Shown here: in pieces, positions 19,044 through 22,758 of the stretch
How the letters are laid out: every line of letters begins with the position of its first letter
Numbering within the stretch: position 1 is the first letter of the stretch
Source of the DNA: CALCMJ01 sp964475415
Lineage (GTDB): Bacteria > Bacteroidota > Bacteroidia > Chitinophagales > Saprospiraceae
Length of the DNA stretch: 22,758 bases
NCBI GenBank assembly: GCA_964475415.1
Contig: CAYYWZ010000063.1
Span: 1 to 22,758, forward strand
Reading direction: 5' to 3'
Notes under the pieces: model-generated
Databases searched by the model: none
What the model was told of the DNA's origin: nothing
What the model saw: only the letters and a program-made list of their open reading frames with translations
Made by a program: the position numbers and the translations under genes

Positions 19044-19577
19044 ATGAAGAATGAATTTACAATAACTGTATACTCAGAAAACAAAACTGGAATTCTCAGC
19101 AGAGTGATCGGAATAATTACGCGAAGGCATATCAATATAGAGAGCCTCAGTGCATCCAAGTCGTCTATCTCTGGAATACATAGAATAACCATCACCATTC
19201 TAGAAACAGACGAGCTTGTAAGGAAGGTAGTAGCTCAGATAGATAAACAAATAGACGTGCTAAAATCATTTTATTACAAAAATGAGGATTTGGTATTCCA
19301 AGAAATTGCTCTATATAAAATTCCTAGTGAAGGCTTCTTCAATGGAGAACAGCTAGAGCGAATGATCAGAAAACATAATGCAAGAATTCTAACCATAGAA
19401 TCAGAATATATTGTAATCGAAAAAACTGGACACAAAGAAGAAACAGAAGCACTACTGACTGAACTAAAGAAAACAGGTATTTATGAATTTGTTAGATCAG
19501 GAAAAGTAGCCATTGTAAAACCAATGGAAAGACTCAATAAATATTTAAAGCAAGTAGACGAAAAATCATTCAATTAA
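19044..19577 (+). CDS. ilvN: Acetolactate synthase small (regulatory) subunit
   Basis: 177 residues. An N-terminal ACT domain (about 1-75, FTITVYSENKTGILSRVIG ... GIHRITITILE) binds valine and confers feedback inhibition and activation on IlvB. A C-terminal ALS small-subunit domain follows (about 85-165, RMIRKHNARILTIESEYIVIEKTGHKEE, EFVRSGKVAIVKP). Starts 10 nt after ilvB, as usual for this pair. Confidence 0.94.
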   Translation: MKNEFTITVYSENKTGILSRVIGIITRRHINIESLSASKSSISGIHRITITILETDELVRKVVAQIDKQIDVLKSFYYKNEDLVFQEIALYKIPSEGFFNGEQLERMIRKHNARILTIESEYIVIEKTGHKEETEALLTELKKTGIYEFVRSGKVAIVKPMERLNKYLKQVDEKSFN

Positions 19578-19598
19578 AAAAAATTAAAAAACTATAAA

Positions 19599-20642
19599 AT
19601 GGCAGTATTAAATTTTGGTGGATCTGATGAAAACGTAGTAACTAGAGATGAGTTCCCATTAGATAAAGCTAGAGAAACCCTCAAGAACGAGACGATAGCA
19701 ATCATAGGTTATGGGGTACAAGGTCCTGGACAAGCCCTTAACCTAAAGGACAATGGATTCAACGTGATCGTAGGACAAAGACAACCTTCAGCATCTTATG
19801 ATAAAGCAATAGCTGATGGCTTTGTACCAGGAGAATCACTATTTTCTATAGAGGAAGCCGCAGAAAAAGGTACTATTATTCAATACCTATTATCGGATGC
19901 CGCTCAGATATCTGTATGGCCTACACTCAAGCCATATCTAACAGCTGGCAAAGCACTTTATTTTTCTCATGGATTTGGAATAACTTATAAGGAGAGAACT
20001 GGTATTATACCTCCTGAAGATGTAGATGTTATACTTGCTGCGCCGAAAGGATCAGGTACTAGCCTTAGAAGATTATTTCTTGCTGGAAAAGGACTTAACT
20101 CAAGTTATGCCATCTTCCAAGATGCTACAGGAAGAGCAAAAGAAAGAGTTATTTCCTTAGGTATAGGTATAGGTTCAGGTTACCTTTTCGAAACAACTTT
20201 TAAAAAAGAAGTTTACAGCGATCTTACTGGAGAAAGAGGCAGTCTTATGGGGGCGATCCAAGGATTGTTTGCCGCGCAATATGACCTATTAAGAAGAAGA
20301 GGCCACTCTCCTTCCGAAGCTTTTAATGAAACCGTAGAAGAAGCTACAGAATCCCTCTATCCTCTTGTTGCAGAAAATGGGATGGACTGGATGTATGCTA
20401 ACTGTTCTACAACAGCCCAAAGAGGTGCCTTAGACTGGTGGAAAAAATTTAGAGATGCTGTTGCACCCGTATTCGAAGAGCTTTACGATAGCGTAGAAAG
20501 CGGAAACGAAGCTCAACTTTCTATAGACAGCAATAGTCAGGAAGATTATAGGGTAAAACTAGATGCTGAACTAGCGGAACTTAGAGAATCGGAGATGTGG
20601 AAAACAGGAAAAGTAGTTCGTAGTCTAAGACCAAAAAATTAA
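19599..20642 (+). CDS. ilvC: Ketol-acid reductoisomerase
   Basis: Isomerises and reduces acetolactate/acetohydroxybutyrate to the dihydroxy acids used by IlvD. 347 residues, in the short-form (class I) size range. Rossmann nucleotide loop GYGVQG at 37-42, with the cofactor-selecting stretch GQRQPSASYDKA after it; SHGFG (H124) in the active site; Mg ligands D208 and E212 in DLTGERG; C-terminal knotted domain with NETVEEATESL and NCSTTAQRGALDWW. Sits 21 nt after ilvN and directly abuts ilvA. Confidence 0.96.
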   Translation: MAVLNFGGSDENVVTRDEFPLDKARETLKNETIAIIGYGVQGPGQALNLKDNGFNVIVGQRQPSASYDKAIADGFVPGESLFSIEEAAEKGTIIQYLLSDAAQISVWPTLKPYLTAGKALYFSHGFGITYKERTGIIPPEDVDVILAAPKGSGTSLRRLFLAGKGLNSSYAIFQDATGRAKERVISLGIGIGSGYLFETTFKKEVYSDLTGERGSLMGAIQGLFAAQYDLLRRRGHSPSEAFNETVEEATESLYPLVAENGMDWMYANCSTTAQRGALDWWKKFRDAVAPVFEELYDSVESGNEAQLSIDSNSQEDYRVKLDAELAELRESEMWKTGKVVRSLRPKN

Positions 20643-21908
20643 ATGGAAGCTACCCAAGAAAAGTCAAAACTTATAAGCATAGATACCATAAGAACAGCTC
20701 AAGCTAGGCTAACGGATGTTATTATCGAAACACCTTATCTAGAGCACTTTGGACTTTCCGAAAAGCATGATTGCCAGCTATTCTTAAAAAGAGAGGATAT
20801 GCAGATTGTACGCTCTTTCAAGATCAGAGGGGCATACAATAAAATCAAATCATTACCGGAATCGGAATTGACCAATGGTGTTGTATGTGCAAGCGCAGGC
20901 AATCACGCCCAAGGAGTTGCACTAGCCTGTTCTATGCTTCAGATAAAAGCAAATATCTATATGCCTAACCCAACGCCAAAGCAGAAAATAAAAAAGGTAC
21001 GGCAGTTTGGAAAATCATGGGTCAACATAATTCTCCACGGGGATAGTTTTGATGATGCTTATGATAAAGCTATGGAAGATGCTAGTTCTAGATCAGCAGC
21101 TTTCATCCACCCTTTTAATGACGAAGATGTAATCGCTGGACAAGGTACTATCGCTGCGGAAATGCTAGATTGCAATCTTCCCCCTCTCGATTATCTTTTT
21201 GTAGCCGTAGGTGGCGGTGGACTTCTTTCTGGTGTAGGCTCTTATTACAAACAAGTTAGTCCGCATACCAAGATTATTGCTGTAGAAGCTGCAGGAGCAG
21301 CTGCACTCGGGAAGTCCTTGGAACATAATGAAGTACACAGATTAGAATCGATAGATACTTTTGCAGATGGCATAGCTGTAAAAGAAATAGGTCAGAAAAC
21401 TTTCAGGCTATGCAAAGAAGTAATAGACGAATATATAGCTGTTCCTGAAGGAAAAATATGTACAGCTATACTAGAACTCTATAATGATGAGGCGATCGTT
21501 GTAGAGCCTGCAGGAGCTGTGTCTATCGCTGCATTAGATTTTTATAAAGAAAAAATAAAAGGTAAAAATGTAGGGATTATTATTTGTGGCGGTAATAATG
21601 ATATCACAAGAACACAAGAGATAAGAGAACGTTCTTTGCTGTATGAAGGGAAGAAACATTATTTCATTATTCGGTTTCCACAAAGAGCTGGAGCCCTTAA
21701 AGAATTTCTGGATATTCTAGGACCAAACGATGATATCACCCACTTCGAGTATACAAAAAAACACAATAGAGAAAGTGGCCCAGCTATGGTAGGGATAGAA
21801 CTTAAAGATAAGGCAGATTATGATCCTTTGTTTCAACGAATGGAACAATCGGATTTTGAGTTTCAACATATTAATAATACACCGCTGTTGTTTGATATGC
21901 TGGTATAA
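20643..21908 (+). CDS. ilvA: Threonine deaminase (biosynthetic)
   Basis: PLP enzyme converting threonine to 2-ketobutyrate, the entry to isoleucine synthesis. 421 residues. PLP lysine K60 in VRSFKIRGAYNK, the asparagine loop SAGNHAQGVAL, the phosphate-binding glycine loop VGGGGLLSG, and GGNND near the end of the catalytic part. The last ~90 residues form a single ACT-like regulatory domain (KHYFIIRFPQRAGALKEFLDILG), as in short-form IlvA, rather than the two of the E. coli enzyme. The cluster position and this domain favour the biosynthetic over the catabolic (TdcB) type. The ATG immediately follows the ilvC stop. Confidence 0.94.
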   Translation: MEATQEKSKLISIDTIRTAQARLTDVIIETPYLEHFGLSEKHDCQLFLKREDMQIVRSFKIRGAYNKIKSLPESELTNGVVCASAGNHAQGVALACSMLQIKANIYMPNPTPKQKIKKVRQFGKSWVNIILHGDSFDDAYDKAMEDASSRSAAFIHPFNDEDVIAGQGTIAAEMLDCNLPPLDYLFVAVGGGGLLSGVGSYYKQVSPHTKIIAVEAAGAAALGKSLEHNEVHRLESIDTFADGIAVKEIGQKTFRLCKEVIDEYIAVPEGKICTAILELYNDEAIVVEPAGAVSIAALDFYKEKIKGKNVGIIICGGNNDITRTQEIRERSLLYEGKKHYFIIRFPQRAGALKEFLDILGPNDDITHFEYTKKHNRESGPAMVGIELKDKADYDPLFQRMEQSDFEFQHINNTPLLFDMLV

Positions 21909-21931
21909 AAAAATAACTGTAATTAGTCAAT

Positions 21932-22267
21932 TTAGTAATACCTGTCTCCACATGTTGATGGTTCTGAAATCACAATAAATTCTAAATTTTCTGATTGGTC
22001 ATTTCGGATTTTGTGTTTTGTTAATGGCGGAATATGAATGCCACTTCCTTTTTCAAATTCAATTATTTTATTGTCAATTTCAAAAGTAGCTATACCGCTC
22101 AATATTCTAAAAAATTGTTGAGATAATTTGTGGTAGTGTTCTTGTTCTTGGCTATTGGGTGGTATTAATTCTTCTATAACGCTTAAACTTTTAGATTTCA
22201 CTAGGTGCCAGGCACTGCAATTATCTCCCCATTTATAATGTTTGCTATTTTCTTTCGATTTTTTCAT
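21932..22267 (-). CDS. Small cupin-domain protein
   Basis: 111 residues, a single conserved beta-barrel (cupin_2) domain. Motif 1 reads EHYHKLSQQFFRILSG, with the two metal-type histidines but Gln where Glu is usual; motif 2 reads GSGIHIPPLTKHKIRN, with the expected His. The substrate is unknown; this family includes isomerases, dioxygenases and simple sugar- or effector-binding proteins. It is convergent with ilvA, with only 23 nt between the stop codons and no clear terminator. It is probably unrelated to the ilv operon and may belong to the accessory segment on its right. Confidence 0.8.
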   Translation of the reverse strand: MKKSKENSKHYKWGDNCSAWHLVKSKSLSVIEELIPPNSQEQEHYHKLSQQFFRILSGIATFEIDNKIIEFEKGSGIHIPPLTKHKIRNDQSENLEFIVISEPSTCGDRYY

Positions 22268-22376
22268 CTTGCTTTTTTTTGTTCAAGCGAATTTACTAAT
22301 GGCGCATAAGGGTAAAGCATATGGAGCGGACGTACCTATAGCAAGTCTGATTTCATATACAGTGTTGTGCTTAATA
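22268..22376. other. Intergenic spacer with attC-like end sequences
   Basis: 109 nt between the cupin start and the small ORF stop. It runs from GCGCATAAG (22302-22310) to GTTGTGC (22364-22370), 69 nt apart, similar in spacing and ends to the hairpin element at 22647-22713. I do not see a convincing internal stem here. Confidence 0.3.
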
Positions 22377-22653
22377 TCATCTTAGGTAATTATATTCACT
22401 TTCACCATTTCTTAGTGATTCTATATGATCAAAACTTACATGAATTTTTGAAATATATGTACCAATGTATCCTTTTTGTTTGAATAATCTAGTCAATATA
22501 TTTAGAATATCTTTATCATATTGAGCCACTTTTTTCATAAGCACTATTTCGGCTGTTTCGAAAAAATATGTATTGAGATCCACAAGTTATTAATTTTAAG
22601 ATGCTAGGTTCATTTGTTAGCACGAATTCATTTTTTCACTTATTAAGCACAAC
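22364..22653. repeat. 13-nt perfect inverted repeats flanking the small ORF
   Basis: GTTGTGCTTAATA at 22364-22376 and its exact reverse complement TATTAAGCACAAC at 22641-22653. They enclose the 68-codon ORF. No target-site duplication is visible outside them and no transposase is encoded inside. Confidence 0.7.
22377..22583 (-). CDS. Small ORF of unknown function, doubtful
   Basis: 68 codons starting with GTG at 22581-22583; an in-frame stop lies two codons upstream, so the frame cannot be longer. The first ATG is at residue 16. The product (ETAEIVLMKKVAQYDKDILNI and onward) is plain helix/strand-forming sequence with no motif I recognise. The stop lies at the edge of a 13-nt inverted repeat whose other copy is beyond the start, so the ORF sits inside a roughly 290-bp element. 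It could be a cassette gene, a gene remnant or chance. Confidence 0.4.
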   Translation of the reverse strand: MDLNTYFFETAEIVLMKKVAQYDKDILNILTRLFKQKGYIGTYISKIHVSFDHIESLRNGESEYNYLR

Positions 22654-22758
22654 GGATGATGATAAGAGGAGGAGTGACGAAGGAGCTCTTCCTTCTTATC
22701 TAATGTTATGTGCTGGATCCTCCATCTATAAAGCTGAACTTACTAATTCATATAGAGT
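22584..22758. other. Right-edge non-coding stretch
   Basis: Apart from the inverted repeat and palindrome described at 22641-22713, I see no gene, promoter or RNA gene here. Confidence 0.5.
22647..22713. other. Imperfect palindrome resembling an integron attC site
   Basis: Outer arms GCACAAC (22647-22653) and GTTATGTGC (22705-22713) pair apart from two extra bases. Inside, GATAAGA (22661-22667) pairs perfectly with TCTTATC (22694-22700), and after one bulged T the stem goes on for eight more pairs to a 9-nt loop. Size (67 nt), outer AAC/GTT boxes, unpaired internal spacers and an extrahelical base all resemble attC sites. However, the boxes deviate from RYYYAAC/GTTRRRY at one position each, and no integrase is in the window. 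Confidence 0.4.

Noticed and set aside
21909..21931. Bidirectional terminator between ilvA and the cupin gene
   Set aside because: The 23-nt spacer has an A-run and AT-rich sequence but no stem-loop that I can draw.
22364..22653. Insertion sequence
   Set aside because: Only about 290 bp, no transposase and no visible target-site duplication; kept only as an inverted-repeat element.

Overview
The window looks like a piece of an AT-rich Bacteroidota chromosome, probably a Saprospiria-like lineage. This is inferred from the style of the genes, not from a search: a giant cysteine-containing surface protein with Ig-like, SprB-like, DUF11-like and SdrD-B-like modules, the almost complete absence of Shine-Dalgarno sequences, a TAnnTTTG-type -7 box before leuA, and a short LeuA without regulatory domain.

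Layout. (1) Positions 1-8315, minus strand: the N-terminal part of one giant secreted repeat protein. It is cut by the left window edge and interrupted by two 100-N assembly gaps. The core is a tandem array of 154-residue units with an exact 462-bp period; two longer divergent units and SdrD-B-like domains follow. (2) 8316-8620: AT-rich intergenic DNA with a hairpin/T-run. (3) 8621-11009, minus strand: prephenate dehydratase (pheA) closely preceded by a 515-residue helical, TPR-like protein of unknown function. (4) 11010-11162: a divergent promoter region. (5) 11163-21908, plus strand: a nine-gene branched-chain amino-acid cluster, leuA-leuC-leuD-leuB then ilvD-ilvB-ilvN-ilvC-ilvA. It encodes threonine deaminase, the shared valine/isoleucine pathway and the leucine branch; only the final transaminase (ilvE) is missing. 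(6) 21932-22758: a small cupin gene, a doubtful small ORF and two hairpin/inverted-repeat elements that resemble, but do not prove, integron attC sites.

The most interesting finding lies between leuB and ilvD (15404-15597), where I read a complete ribosome-mediated attenuator. It has a 19-codon leader peptide with eight Ile, two Val and one Leu, a protector helix (1:2), a competing antiterminator (2:3) and a Rho-independent terminator (3:4) ending 15 nt before the ilvD start codon. This would let Ile/Val supply control ilvDBNCA separately from the leu genes transcribed just upstream. The second point of interest is the repeat protein: its gaps fall exactly where the flanking DNA is identical or near-identical to the adjacent repeat, and restoring one repeat unit in each gap also restores the reading frame.
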